Assembly (NCBI GenBank): GCA_030248065.1
Contig: JASAMV010003191.1
Location: 16,269-80,268, forward strand
Reading direction: 5' to 3'
Source of the DNA: Rhynchonema sp. JSB1_4
Taxonomy: Eukaryota; Nematoda; Chromadorea; Monhysterida; Xyalidae
DNA length: 64,000 nucleotides
Numbering within the stretch: position 1 is the first letter of the stretch; each line of letters opens with the position of its first letter. Both the position numbers and the translations under genes were made by a program. The notes beneath the pieces were generated by a model. It did not search any database. It worked only from the letters and a program-made list of their open reading frames with translations, and had not been told where the DNA came from. Below are positions 48,763 to 60,907 of the stretch, in pieces.

Positions 48763-50917
48763 CCAACAAAACTTACCAACTCGCTAAAATGATAGCTATA
48801 TTTGAATGACAGTAATCGTCGCTAAGATTTCAGTTGACCTGTGCCATTGCCAAAATTGCGTCCGTGTAACAATCAGTGATCACAAATCACGACCTTTGTA
48901 AACGGGGTCAATCAATCTCGTTACCTTACGGCCCGTTTTTGGGAAGTGATAACTACTCCCAGAACTGATTCACCTCGTTAAACCCCATAACGCCCATGAA
49001 TTGCGTCGAACTGCTCACGCATCGTTGTTTGTTGAATTTCAAGTGTGCTTGACCAGTTTGCTACTCCTACATCTTGTCCGTTTGTTTCCTCGATTTGATT
49101 GCGCACAGGGTACTGTAAGTATGTGTTTTAGCCCAATTGAAGTAAGAACACTGGAACACACCACAAGAATTAGGTCAGTAGACACCGTAATTTTCTGAAA
49201 ACAGTCTTTTGAAAACGTCGCAACTGTTTTAAAGTTTGTCGTAAATAGTTGCATTTGCCGAGCTTTTCCGAAAGCATTTCTGGACTGGGACAAGAGAGAA
49301 TTGCAGCAATGACCGTCCCTATTTTTTAAGGTTATGGTGAGTTGAGTACGGGCGAAATTCTACAGTACTTCCAAATCAGTCTTTTTCAAGTCAGCACCAT
49401 GTGACCATCAGTACAGAATGATGTTGATATCGTGCAGCCAAGTGTCATGGTCAACACACGGTGGCAAGTCCTGCCACAATACCAATCGCCCAATCAGATT
49501 CCACCAAGCCATGTTGTCTCAATAACCAACGGGACTGTACCCCCACAAGAGGTGTTATGCGGCTTGTTCCATGGAATGGATTAGATTGAAAGGTTTGTTG
49601 AGTGAAACGACCTTGCCACCCTGTGATTTATGGTCGGCTGGCACCAAATTAAAAACTCGGTTTCGTACTCGTTCTGCCCACAGCGCACGCGAAAACTCCA
49701 GCAGCAAACCCATCTCAAACTGCAAGTCAAATTACGGTGATCTCCAGTATTGATGCGCAAGCACTAATGTCTGTGCGTCGCCACTCTTGCTAAACACTTT
49801 TCAGAGCTCGAGCACAGTTTGCTTGATGTTTTTACCATGAAATCCGCTTTTACGGTTTCGTGGTTTCAAATTGGTGTTTTCACAACGACACGGTTTTATA
49901 TCGTCGACTCAAAACTTGGCATCGTCTGACAAGTATTGTAGGATGCGAGTTTTCAACCGGCGTACTTACATTTGGGACGATTATCGACGGCGTTAGACTA
50001 CAAATTTCAGTATGTGGCGTTTGAATGAGCACATCTTGTTAACTTGGTCTCCCTTGGTTACTGGAACAACGAATCTGGCCTTCTTATCGACTGCACCCGG
50101 ATGGCCAGGGCTGCGCGGTTTTGCAAGCTGTAAGTATGTGCCACACGCTCTCAAACAGCAGCAACGGCAGGCCAAAATCTGACGTGAATGACGCCATGCA
50201 TAGTCAAACTTGTCGGCAACGCACACAGTTTCAAACAAACAGCATCAATCTTGGATGAAAAGCTTGAAAAACACAAACTTGAATGAAACCAACCTAAAAC
50301 AAGTCTAGGTGTGTTACACGTTTCATGGTGTACTGTGCACATTTACGCATATTCATACCTCAAGTTCTGTGAAGTGGGCATGCAACAAAAATCTGATATA
50401 CATAAACACTGTGCGCAAAAACAAGAAAAACGCAAAGCTTTCAAACTAAACTGTTCCAAGCAAAGCCACGAAACTAACCTAGAATGATCCGCTGCTTGAT
50501 GTTTGCGTCAGACAAGCGAACTATTCACTGACGAAAAGTTCTGTTCACATTCGATTTTGAAGCCGTTCAATTGCTGATTACACTCGAATTTTAACCCAAG
50601 AAACATATCGGCCAAGTGCACAGTAAAACAAGAAAAAGTGATACTATCTGGATCAAGCCAAAGTGGCACACGGAGTTGTTTTCCTCCATATTTGCAACAA
50701 ACGCAACAATCTTGGTGTCGAACGAAATGACCTCACCCCAGCAGCACCCTGGCTACCCAGGCACACGATCATGTCCGCCTTTGCAGCAACGTCAGCGGGT
50801 TACAATATCTTGCATTGGTGTGGGTGACGAAATAAGTGGACAATGAAACAGATTTGGACACCTCGTTTCAATGAACACGTAGTGTGGGGCAAGGTTTCTG
50901 CTGCATTGCAACATTGG
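48763..50917. other. intergenic, no gene recognised
   Basis: Several open frames of 60-84 codons occur on both strands. None shows a domain, a convincing splice partner or a hydrophobic leader. Confidence 0.4.
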
Positions 50918-51298
50918 GTGGAATTCACAAAACCAAACAAAGCCAAGTTCAGTTCACCGTCAACCTCACCGTCAAAGTTTGGTCAGATCTTTTGGGCTGA
51001 GGTGGTTGATGCAGTAGACACGATTTTGTAAACAAAGCGTCAACTAAGTTGAGGCGTTCTTGTGCATGACCAAATGCTTTTCTCTCCTTATTAACAATAT
51101 GTTGTTGAGAAAACCGTGCAACCATACACAACAACGCGTCAAATTTGACACTTCGTCTAGAAAACCGCGTCTTGTCCACAGCAAGCGTGACGCTGAAACA
51201 TCTGACTTTGACACTGAAACATATGTATGTATGACTCTGAACTTTGACGGTGAGGTAGACGGTGAACTTGACTTTTTTGCGAATTCCACCCAATGTGT
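50918..51298. repeat. long-TIR element, GGTGGAATTC family, copy 2
   Basis: It begins cattgggtggaattcacaaa and ends gcgaattccacccaatg. The inner arms carry the gttcaccgtcaa phrase seen in copy 1 at 2801-3730. It is shorter because it lacks the nested hAT-type insertion. Confidence 0.75.
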
Positions 51299-52903
51299 GT
51301 GACACAAATTTTAAGGTCGTTGCACCGTTAATCATACAACAGCAGGACGAAAGAAGTTGCATATTTAATTGCTAATTGTCAAGCGCTTTGCTGCATAAAA
51401 CGTTGCAAAAATAGTTATTTGCGTTAATTATCATACCAACTGCGGACCCATTTTTAATTGTAAGATCACGTTTCTACCAAAATTAAGTCACTCTGTCATA
51501 CATCCCGAAGAATGGCTATAATACGGTTGTACAGTGTTCCCCACAAAAGACGTACTATGCAGCATCAACATTTCTTATGGCTTTTATCTGTGAAAACATG
51601 TCACCCAGCACGCATAAAAATGGTCTCAAAGTGGGAAAACATTATGATCGAGTGTTATTGATTGCAGCACTGTTCTTGAAAAATACACCTCCACAACATT
51701 TGGTGCAAATTTTCCAAGGGCAAGAAAAGAATAACATCACACAACAATCAGAATAAGCAGTAAAAATTTAACAGTTTCTTGAACCTGGACCGACTCTGTC
51801 ACCAGGGAAGACTAACTAACATTTTTTCTCCGGTTTTACGTTAACTGTTAACTGTTGTGTTGCGCACTACATTGTACAAAAGTGCTCCAATTTTGCTGTT
51901 TCATAGATTTCAAAGATTTCATATAGTTTCTAGACATCCAAACAACCGCCGTTGACATCCATCATCATCATCATCATTTCAACAATATTGAAGGACACAC
52001 CGTACTGCATACTGCGCTGTTGTTGAACACGACCATGATTCACAGTGTGGTACTCTGTGTAGAAAGAGTCTCCATACTCTCAGACTGGTTTCCCACAGTT
52101 TTGTCTTAATCAACCAAAATCGGTTGAAAACTTGAAACACAGCCTTGATAAAGCACCAATATTGGAGGAAACACAGAGAATTAGGCGTACACGCACAAGT
52201 TCACGTCTCCTTGCTAGACACGAATGAAATATATTGTGCGGAACAATTTTTAAGCCCTGAGATCAGTGAAAAAAGCGCACACACGCGCGCACAATACAAA
52301 CACGAATGGAAATAAAGAATCACGCAAACCGCACACATTCTTGATATTCTGGGGTACACTTGCGCATGTTTGGTTGGTGGTCCTGCACAACAAGGCATTA
52401 TGCCAAAAAGAAACTAAAGGTACCGTTGGGCCCCAATATGTATACTTAAAACACCGCAATGCCAGCAGTACTACGGGAGGCTCGATATTAACGCATGAAC
52501 AAACAAAAGTGCCACTTAGACGCACCATTTGATGGGTTCCCATGGCTTACGCACACAAGAGCCGTGGAGGAGTTTTTGTGCGTCTGATGAACATTCAGAA
52601 CACGACCGCTCAATGCCAAATGCTGCGAAACAAAGTTTCGACGCAATTTTCGTATCTCAGCTTTTTAAAGAAGTCGTGATTCAGTTAAATTTCGCATGAT
52701 GTTTCGCGTTTATGGTCACTTGATTTGGTTTGCCGCATATACAGCTGGTGAGGTTTGTCTTCATGGTGTGAATAATATATACGACGCACTGGTTTCCTTT
52801 GGTTTAACTTGTTTCTGACATCCCTTTTGGTTCTGAATCCTTTACGGTGTTACGATTATGTATATTTTGCGCTTGAAACCTGTCCAAACAATTTTAAATT
52901 CAG
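51299..52903. other. gene-free as far as I can see
   Basis: AT-rich, with a short cat trinucleotide run near 51960-51978. Upstream exons of the plus-strand gene at 52904 should lie here or earlier, but none could be identified. Confidence 0.4.
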
Positions 52904-53450
52904 CCACCGAAACGTCCAATGTGACGTCACCAATACTTGAGCCTCCAACCACACCAGAACCGCTCAACTATTATGACTTTCGGTTAGTTTTTGAATCTTA
53001 AAGATTTTTTTAAAGTACGACTTTTTCGTTAAAAATATCTGGGATAAACTTTTCAAAAACAAAACAGTTAAATCCGACATTCAAGTGTATGGGTGGAATT
53101 TTCGAAACGGTGTAAAGGTCAGTTGGGCGTAAAGGTCGGCGTAAAGTTCGGTCGAAAGCTAGGTCGGCGTAGCTCGGTGTAAACGTGAAACATTGCCTGT
53201 TATTAACGTGGAATGTTTCAAGTTTACACCGAGGTCTATCACACTGAGCTGTCGACCGAGCTTTCCACCGACCTTTACGCCCAACTGACCTTTACACCGT
53301 TTCGAAAATTCCACCCTATGTGGGCAGACACCTAAACGATGTTTCAGTGATCCCAACAGCCCGAACACAGTGGGTCTGAAGACTGAGAAAGGAGACGTTT
53401 GTCTATTGGCGCAGATTGATGGCAGATTGGTCATACGGAAACTGGTTGAG
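52904..53450 (+). CDS. two exons of a possible LAMP-like lysosomal glycoprotein (partial)
   Basis: Exon 52904-52982 (acceptor aaattcag, donor gttagt) encodes a Thr/Pro-rich hinge (LEPPTTPEPLNYYDF). Exon 53348-53450 (acceptor gtttcag, donor gtgggt) joins it in phase and encodes KGDVCLLAQIDGRLVIRK. A Pro/Thr hinge followed by a C-L-L-A-x-(I/M) strand is the typical entry to a LAMP lumenal domain, so a lysosome-associated membrane protein is my inference. I could not extend the gene in either direction. The intron holds a 226-bp palindromic MITE (53091-53316). Confidence 0.35.
53091..53316. repeat. 226-bp palindromic MITE, copy 2
   Basis: It is very close to the copy at 28513-28738 in sequence and has the same length. 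It is flanked by tat/tatg at both ends, so the target was probably TA. Confidence 0.87.
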
Positions 53451-53584
53451 GTGGGTTGCTTAATTAGTCTTTTTTATTTTTCCATATATTTTTGTTTTTT
53501 TTGCTTTCTAATGTTGAAAAAAGCGCTTATTCTGCACGCGCAGTCGCTGGGATGGAACAAGAGTATTGATGTATGCAGTGCAGT

Positions 53585-54100
53585 CAGGGTTGGGCAAAAA
53601 ACGTTTTTTTTTAAATCGTTTTTTTTTAAAAAACGTTTTTTTTTAAAAAAACGTTTTTTTTAAAACACCCAGATGACCAAAATATGCCCCCAAAAAAATT
53701 GGAAAACGCTCATGTTGGGAAGAAAACGTGGTTAAATGAAGTCATTCTATGTGTTCTGAGGCAAAATAAACAGGTTTCAACCCTTTTCTAGCGAGTTGCT
53801 AAGATCCCATATCAGACCCGCATCGTGGGACCAACTTTGGCCGGGGTCATCACTGAAAGTCAAACTCCGTATATCGACGTATCTCGACAAAGTAAAAATT
53901 GGTCGAAAATTTTTTGAAAAAAATGGGACAAAAAATTGATTTTCCTTGATAATCAGGGTACTTTCCCTGAAAAATCAGGGAAAATCAAGGAAATTCAGGG
54001 TTTAAAAAAAACGAAAAACGACCCAGGCGTTTTTTTTTTGAAAAAAAAATCGTCGTTTTTTTTTAAGAAAAAACGCCGTCGTTTTTTTTGCCCAACCCTG
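53585..54100 (+). mobile_element. CAGGGTTGGGC hAT-type element, full copy
   Basis: Intact ends (cagggttgggcaaaaaacg and gcccaaccctg) and the exact 8-bp duplication AGTGCAGT (53577-53584 and 54101-54108) mark this as a well-preserved insertion. It is 516 bp, close to the 507-bp copy at 3069, and has no transposase frame. Confidence 0.92.
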
Positions 54101-54108
54101 AGTGCAGT

Positions 54109-55130
54109 ATACAGCGCACACAGAACTTTGCCATTGGTGCAAAAAATTAATGCAAAACCTTACCCAGTCTTTTAAATTCCCTGACAATGGTTAGGCATCG
54201 ACCGTGGCCAAAGGAAAACAGGCTTACAGTGTGTTCGTGTCGTTACTCTGTTCGTCAACGCAGCCCGCCTATATGGTCATCAACGTCAACTCAAATCGTC
54301 GGGCTATCCAGTGTGTGTTACACTGCCCGGTGCATATTCTGCCGCTGACACGTCTTGTATTTTTTGTTCAATGCTGCTTTGGTTTGCAATTGTGTATCGG
54401 GGTGTCAAATGCAGATAATACGTGCATTACAGCAGGCGTGTGCTGAGCTGCGTTGACGTCCATTGACACGGACCAAACAACCAGTCAAAACGTACAACGC
54501 CCGACACCAGGCGTCAAACGTTTAATTATGCACCAAACAATGCCACAAGTACATTCAAGGGACATGCAGTTTTCTTTTCCGTCATCAGTTCAGTTCACAA
54601 TCACAAGTAACGCTTTGGGTTTGTTATGGACAGTCATCAGTCATGTCATAAAGGTAAAATGCAACTTTTCTACATGTATAACTGTAATGTCCAACTGCTT
54701 TTGTGTTTTTTCTCTGGAGTTGAAGTATGTGAACGGAACATTGCGCAACATATAAAAAACCAAAGAAACTATTTTCGGTTTTCTGTTCGATAACTAGAAG
54801 TAATTCGATTTTCCAGACATGTGGCAACTTTTTCAAGCTGGTGTCATGCGTCACACTGAACTTTAGGTTTCGCTTAAAGGTCTCGTTTTGTGGCTTGCTA
54901 TGTTTGTGCTGTTCTGCTTTTGATGGTGGGTACCGATTTGCCGCGAATAATTATTTATTAAAAAAATCGATTTTTCGAAACCTATGTGTGCATAAGGAAC
55001 CTTCAAGACAATGTCTGAAATGAGACTCTGAAATGAGTTCTATTTTGTTCTGAATTTATATTTCAGAAATTTTGTTTGTGCAAGAAACTATAATCAGCCC
55101 AAAAAGATACAAGTGCCCGACACAAATAAA
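54109..55130. other. region between possible LAMP-like exons and the tetraspanins
   Basis: Open frames at 54204-54446 and 54453-54755 could contain further exons of the gene at 52904, but none could be fixed by splice phase. The first tetraspanin promoter should lie at the 3' edge. Confidence 0.35.
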
Positions 55131-56458
55131 ATGGGTATTGTAACAGCATGCCTACGAATCTTATTGATCATAATCAACGTTGTTGTGATTCTGTGCGGAA
55201 TCGTGCTCTTCAGCGTGTCACTGTGGGCAAATGTGAGCCGAAACACTCACACAACTTATCACGACAATGTCACCGAGTTACTCCAACAAGGTCGGTTTGG
55301 TTTATAACTGTTTCATGAACCGAGGGTCTTCCTTCATTCAGTTATACATTGTTCATCTATTTCAATGCATAATTTAGCCAACAGCACGACAGCCGGATCT
55401 GACGAAATTGAAGCTTTTGATTACCGATCCCAAATCTGGACAGTGTTCACTTTGGGCCTTGCGCTCAGTCTGATCGGAGCTGTGGGATGTTGCGGAGCCG
55501 TTTTTGAATCGCGCGTGTTGCTGGGTTGGTTTTGTTGCCCAGATTTTATAGTTTGCAAGCACAAATGCACCACATAAAAACGTAGAATTGAACGGGCCCG
55601 AAATCTGAAAACAGCTCATAATAACAGGATTTTCCCTTCAGGTGTCTACACAGTAACCATTCTCGCGGTTCTCCTCTGCCAACTGGTGACAGGAGCAATA
55701 TTGCTATCAAACGTCGACAAGCTGGCTGCTGGAGAAGACGCTGCGAAGCTTCAGCTGAATAATACTCTCAACAGCTTGACCAACGAGCAATTGGCAAAAC
55801 TTCAAAACAAAAATGGATGTTGTGGCACTATTGAAGACAAGGTTGTAGAGTGCGCAAACCATCCTATTATAAGCCACATACAATCACAATCGAGTTAAAA
55901 TTGAAAAAAATGCACAGGTGGTTGCGCGTCCCGGCGTCAATTGTACCAAGGAGCAGGAGAAGATTTCGTGCTTTGACGTGGCTTGGTGGTTGGAAGTGGT
56001 ACGTCTGCTGACATCCTTCCCCGTTTCCAGTCTACTGCGACCAAATCACAATGACCGAAACCCACTGCAACATATAAAATGGCTCATGCAATGGTTGTCG
56101 ACCTATGTACGACCTATGCGATTAGGAATGTGCAATTTCCCCTTTAAATGAGTGGAAGAAGTGAAACACAGCGTTGAGTGCAACACATTCAGCCAGTGAC
56201 CGACGAGGAGCATTCATGTACCCACACCTGCTGCGCTTGCACGGAACACAAGCAGTTAGGCTGACAACATTAGTGTTAGCCAATAAAAAGTGTCATTTTT
56301 CACTTCAGCACGCACTCTTTGCCACGGGAGTCATCGATCTCATCACAATGGGAATCGAACTGCTGGCAATGCTGTTCGCGAGTTCTCTGTTTTGGTTGTT
56401 GACACCGAAGCAGATATCCAGCGATCGGTACAATCTATTGAACAATGCTGAACTATGA
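55131..56458 (+). CDS. tetraspanin 1, complete
   Basis: Five exons: 55131-55290, 55378-55524, 55642-55841, 55918-55998 and 56309-56458, all in phase, giving 245 residues. It has four membrane segments: ILLIIINVVVILCGIVLFSV, then VFTLGLALSLIGAVGCCGAV, then VTILAVLLCQLVTGAILL, and a last one (LITMGIELLAMLFASSLFWL). The large extracellular loop has the CCG signature (NGCCGTIED) and two further cysteines (NCTKEQEKISC). Tetraspanins organise membrane microdomains with integrins, proteases and other receptors. Exons 1 and 2 are separate here, but the other two genes of the cluster have them fused in one exon. The start Met precedes the first helix directly. Confidence 0.95.
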
Positions 56459-56668
56459 AATCGCGATTTTAAGATCGTTTGCAAAGGCTCATGCATACGC
56501 TTCGAACCAGTCATGTACTTGATAATTGCTGAGCATATGCTGGGTTTCTGCCCTTTGGTCAATTCATGTAACAGAGTAGATTTCTTTTCTCAGATTATGA
56601 CATTTGTCTACAGCTATAAGTAATTGTGGCCATTGTCTCCAACCTTGTGGGCCGACAGATCAGCCATA

Positions 56669-56894
56669 GGGTGGAATTTTCGAAACGGTGTAAAGGTCAG
56701 TTGGGTGTAAAAGGTCGGTGTAAAGTTCGATCGAAAGCTCGGTCGGGGTAGAACGGTGTAAACCTGAAACATTGCCTGTTATTAACGTGGAATGTTTCAA
56801 GTTTACACCGTGGTCTATTACACTGAGCTGTCGACCGAGCTTCCACCGACCTTTACACCCAACTGACCTTTACACCGTTTCGAAAATATCACCC
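56669..56894. repeat. 226-bp palindromic MITE, copy 3
   Basis: It has the same ends and the same 226-bp length as copies 1 and 2, between tetraspanins 1 and 2. A terminal fragment of the same family, with the right end only, lies at 63740-63764. Confidence 0.85.
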
Positions 56895-57063
56895 ATATAC
56901 CGTGTTCAGATATGTGAATTCATTCCGTTAAGTCACACTCCCGACCTGAATGGCATATTGTGGTCTAGACTTGGCTTTGGAGTTAGCGTTGCATAAAGTT
57001 ATGATATCTACGTAAGCTGTTTTCATTTAAAACCCTGATTTTTCTCCACAGTTTCCACCGAAA

Positions 57064-58415
57064 ATGTGTCTTACCGGTTTGTTGGTCGCGACACAAATGT
57101 GTCCCAAAATGTTGTGGACGGTCAGGTCCCTAAAAATCGCCATCGTCAGCCTCAACGTTGTCGTATTTCTCTGTGGCGCGCTCATATTCGGCTTCTCCCT
57201 GGCTGCCAATTTGATGAAACCGGAAGTTCCCGTTCCACATAATGTCAGGCTCGCATATCTGACCGAATCCTTGAACAATCACACGGCTGCACCATCTGAC
57301 GAGGCAAACAGCAGCCGTGGTTGCATTTGGGGTCTGGTGGTGGTCGGAGTCACTTTGATGCTAGTTGGAGTGGTCGGTGCTTGTGGTGCAATGCTACAAT
57401 CCAGGGTTATGCTTGGTATGTATGTATGTACACCGTTACTGGCATTGTTTTGTTTTGGTCACAGCAAATTTAGTGGTACAATAGCCTGAACTTGATATCA
57501 AAGACAGCGCTACTCCAATAGCTCAGCTGGTAGACAGTTGCTCGGTCATGGAAAGGATCTTTGTTCAGTGCCAGTTGGAAGCAAGCATCTTTTGTTAATC
57601 AAGGATTTTAGCTTGCACATGCATTCCCGTTCCCATGTTTTTGTCATGTCTTGTGGTGGTGATCCGATCCAAACGACATTTGTCGCCAGGACAGCACAAA
57701 GTATGACTGCATATGTATGTATTCAATTAAAATTATGTGGGCAGGTAGGTACCCTTGCCATATTTGATCCAATGTTATTCTTGCACGCATAGGTTAGGTT
57801 CGAAAACCAACGTCAAGAGAATGACTTGCAGGCTTATACGCACTGGTGGTATGCAGTCTTGTAATGGTCGAATTTGCTATTGGCTGCCATTTGATCGTTA
57901 TCTACCAGTTCGTGGATACAAACGAGCTGACTAGAGAGGCCGCACAGTTCTTGGACGATGACACAATCGCACAAATACAAGCAGCAAATGTCTGCTGCGG
58001 TATAACGCCTGGAAAGGTCGGTGCGATCAACTGCGGGTGGACTGTGTAAAGACCACAAGCAACCTGTGCGTTTGTTCATCTCAGGTTGTTCCCACTGTTC
58101 GCGTGAAATGCACTGACGAAGAAGCGAATGGAGGCTCATGCTTTCCAAAGATCGAAAAGATTAGTGCATCAATCCGATTTTTTTTGTAGCTTCAGAATTT
58201 CGCTCAGGAAGCATACCCATACGCTATATTTGGGACTCGATATTCAGATGGTGGACGGCTCTCTGATGTTTTCGTTGGTCGTACCAGCCAGTCTTGCACT
58301 GTCGTTGTCCGCCATCCAAATGTTGGCCGTCGTTTGTTCGTGTTGTATGTTCACAAAGTTGACATCGGACTTGAACCTGAGTGATCAGGATCAACATTCA
58401 TTGTTCAATAGTTAG
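57064..58415 (+). CDS. tetraspanin 2, with a non-canonical splice donor
   Basis: Exons are 57064-57415 (or from the Met at 57109), 57832-58016, 58085-58159 and 58248-58415. The protein is 244 residues from MLWTVRSLKIAIV, or 259 from the upstream Met. The four helices include VVVFLCGALIFGFSLAANL, GLVVVGVTLMLVGVVGACGA and LALSLSAIQMLAVVCSCCMF. The loop has VCCGITPGK plus Cys in RVKCTDEE and GGSCFP. By alignment to tetraspanin 3 the third exon should end after KIEK, but the next bases are attagt rather than a GT donor. Other possible splices there break the frame. Either a rare donor is used or this copy is impaired. A tRNA-like stretch lies in intron 1. The start at 57109 matches tetraspanin 3 better. 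Confidence 0.88.
57506..57588 (+). ncRNA. degenerate tRNA-like sequence in tetraspanin 2 intron 1
   Basis: AATAGCTCAGCTGGTAGA is a strong D-arm and A box. The matching T-arm (about 57560-57575, ttgttcagtgcc) is degraded and the acceptor stem is poor. It is probably a tRNA pseudogene or the head of a short interspersed element. Confidence 0.4.
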
Positions 58416-58450
58416 ATGCTGCTGTGGTTACTATGTGTCTTCTTCGACTT

Positions 58451-58797
58451 TTAAGGGCGTCCTTAGTCATAGTGGAAAATGGAAATGGAAATGCAAAAAA
58501 TATTCTATGTTCAAGTTTTCCATTTCCATTTCCATTATGGCTAAGGGCATACTGGAAAATGGAAAATGGAAATGAAGCAAAACATTTTCTGTGTGAAATC
58601 TGACCAATCAGCTGCCGAGAATTGGGTGGAACAGAAAATGTTTTTGTCACATGTCAAAACATGACTGCGGCAGTTTCATTTCCATTTTCCATTTTCCAAT
58701 ATGCCCAGTCATACTGGAAATGGAAATGGAAAACTTGGGCATAGATTATTTTTTGCATTTCCATTTCCATTTTCCACTATGACTAAGGGCGCCCTAA
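58451..58797. repeat. 347-bp palindromic MITE built from tggaaatggaaa runs
   Basis: The ends read ttaagggcgtccttagtcat and the near-complement ending gggcgccctaa. Long arms of alternating ggaaat units pair with tttcca units, and an inner second inverted pair begins at about 58545 and 58700. It lies between tetraspanins 2 and 3. Confidence 0.85.
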
Positions 58798-59163
58798 ATT
58801 GTCTTCGTGCTTTGTACTCATATTTTTAATTCAAATATCTGTTCCAAATTCACACATTCATCATTTCACTTTAACCCTTGGATGAACGTGTCAAACACAT
58901 GCGTTCTTTGTGTGTCATATGGTACATACGTTTCTGTTGAAATCTTACATTATTCGGGTTTTTGAACTGGTTAAAGGTCATGCTTCTATGATGAATTGTG
59001 GGCTAGACACTTTTGGGGGCAAACCGAACTTGAAAGTGAGCTAGAACCGTTTCATTTCTTCATTAAGCAACCGTGTAGCCTTAGCTGATTTTTTCTTGCA
59101 GTTTTCCACCCAAAATGTGCCTTGTGAGTGTGTCTGCTGGTTGCGACACAAGAGTGTCCGAAA

Positions 59164-60625
59164 ATGTTGTGGAGCGTCAGATCCCTAAAAATAGCCATCA
59201 TCAGCATCAACCTGCTGGTATTTCTTTGCGGCGCACTAATATTCGGCTTTTCTCTGGCTGCGAATCTGCGAAGGAAACCTGAAATCCCACATTATTCAAA
59301 TGTTACACTCGACAGGTTTGTATCCGAATTGATGAATGAGAAAAGCGAAACAATCGACGGTGAGGTGGACAACGGTGGTCCGAACTGGGGCCTTCTGGTC
59401 GTCGGCATTGCTCTGATGCTACTTGGCGCGCTCGGTTTCGTTGCAGCCATTTTACTCTCGCGCGTCATTATTGGTGCGTGTGTTTTGGAAGGGAATTTGT
59501 AAATGGCTGTTGTTCACCTGCTGAAGTTCAGCATTCGAAATTTCCTTTTACGTATTGTATGTGCATTATGCTCTTCAAAATCTGGACTAGAAACTACGCA
59601 GCACATCAGGATTATGAACTAGTTGCACATTTTGTACATTTTTAGGTTATTTCATGTCTATACATATTTCGTGTATATTTCACCCTTGTACAGTGTGAAT
59701 TGTGATGCAGTGTGTATTTATTTGCCTGTTTCGACCTGTTTTCACAGACAGGCGGTGCACCAGGTCAGTGCGAATGGACCAGGTGGCCACGTGACCCCAA
59801 AAACATGGACTGGTCTTGTGCTCGCGTAAAACATTCATTGATTAACGTTATCTTCGACCAGAGGAGCTTGCCTCAAAGGACGCTCTTCCAACCGTCAGAC
59901 AAAGAGCAAAATATTTTGGCGCTGAAGTGCTTTATGGCTGCAGCGTAATGATCTATGAATAATGATTTTGATTGTACGCGATTATCGAATAGCTAATCTC
60001 TGCTTTAGTGTGATCACCGACTAAAGCTGAGTGAGACTTTCAGTGGTGTGCGCCGTGCTGTTGTTCAAGTTGTTGATCGTGGAGCTCGCGTTGGGCGCAG
60101 TGTTGATCGCGCTCCATCAATCTTTCGATAATGCTCAAGCCGTAAATCGAACTTTGCGCCATCTAAATGATACTGAGATTGAAGCCATGCAGATTGCGTT
60201 GTATTGCTGTGGCATAACACCGGGCCAGGTTGGTATGCAGCGCGCAAGAACAAGTCATTTGCGAGGTTTTGACGCTCGAGATTAGCCTTTTAGGTTGATC
60301 CCGACCTCTCCAAGTGCACCACGGCCGAGATCAACGGAGGCTCGTGCTTTGACAAGGTTGAGCAGGTCTGTGCGGCAGCTAATTGAATTCGACGTGCTTC
60401 CAGCAGCTTACTTGAAACACAGACATTGTTGGACTTGTAAATTTGAAATATTAAATTTTGAAGATGGTGGAGCACTTCTTGGCCCTGTTACTGGTCGTGC
60501 CCGGCAGCATTTCAATCTCGCTCTCAGCCGTGCAAATGTTGGCCGTCATATTCTCTTGCTGCCTGTTCACTGCGTTAACATCAAGCTTGAGTGGTGGTTC
60601 TGGCGATCGACAACCCTTGTTTTAG
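59164..60625 (+). CDS. tetraspanin 3, complete
   Basis: Exons are 59164-59473, 60032-60228, 60294-60365 and 60464-60625, all in phase, giving 246 residues. Start MLWSVRSLKIAIISINLLVF matches tetraspanin 2 closely. An ATG at 59115 lines up with the longer start of tetraspanin 2 but is out of frame here because of a small insertion, so the inner Met is the likely start for both. Helices include LLVVGIALMLLGALGFVAAI and LLFKLLIVELALGAVLIAL. The large loop carries LYCCGITPGQ and two more cysteines (SKCTTAE, GGSCFD). The last helix leads into a short tail ending GSGDRQPLF. The residue at the exon 1-2 junction reads Val where the paralogue has Gly. It is a clear tandem paralogue of tetraspanin 2. 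Confidence 0.93.
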
Positions 60626-60907
60626 TTGCTAAGATCGTGCTTCAGTTTCAGGACTTTGTTCGTATAATATACTACCCGCTAATATGCTTGATTGTGGGTT
60701 TTTACTGTTTTTCATTTGTACCACTGTTTAATCGGGAGTTTGCAGGACTTTTCTTGTTTGCTGCTGGATTTTTCTTCTATGACCGCTGTTTTTTCTCGTC
60801 GGATATGCACTGTAGCTCGAATTACATATATCGTAATCTTGAAGAAAAGTGACAAACTATGTATGGATGTACTTAGCAGTGTCGATGTGTTAACAGTAAC
60901 ACCCACG

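Noticed and set aside
54204..54755. Further LAMP-like exons
   Set aside because: Open frames exist but no acceptor or donor pair agrees with the phase of the exon ending at 53450, and no domain residues could be aligned.
58405..58650. Minus-strand Phe/Pro-rich frame near tetraspanin 2
   Set aside because: Produced by the tggaaatggaaa palindromic element.
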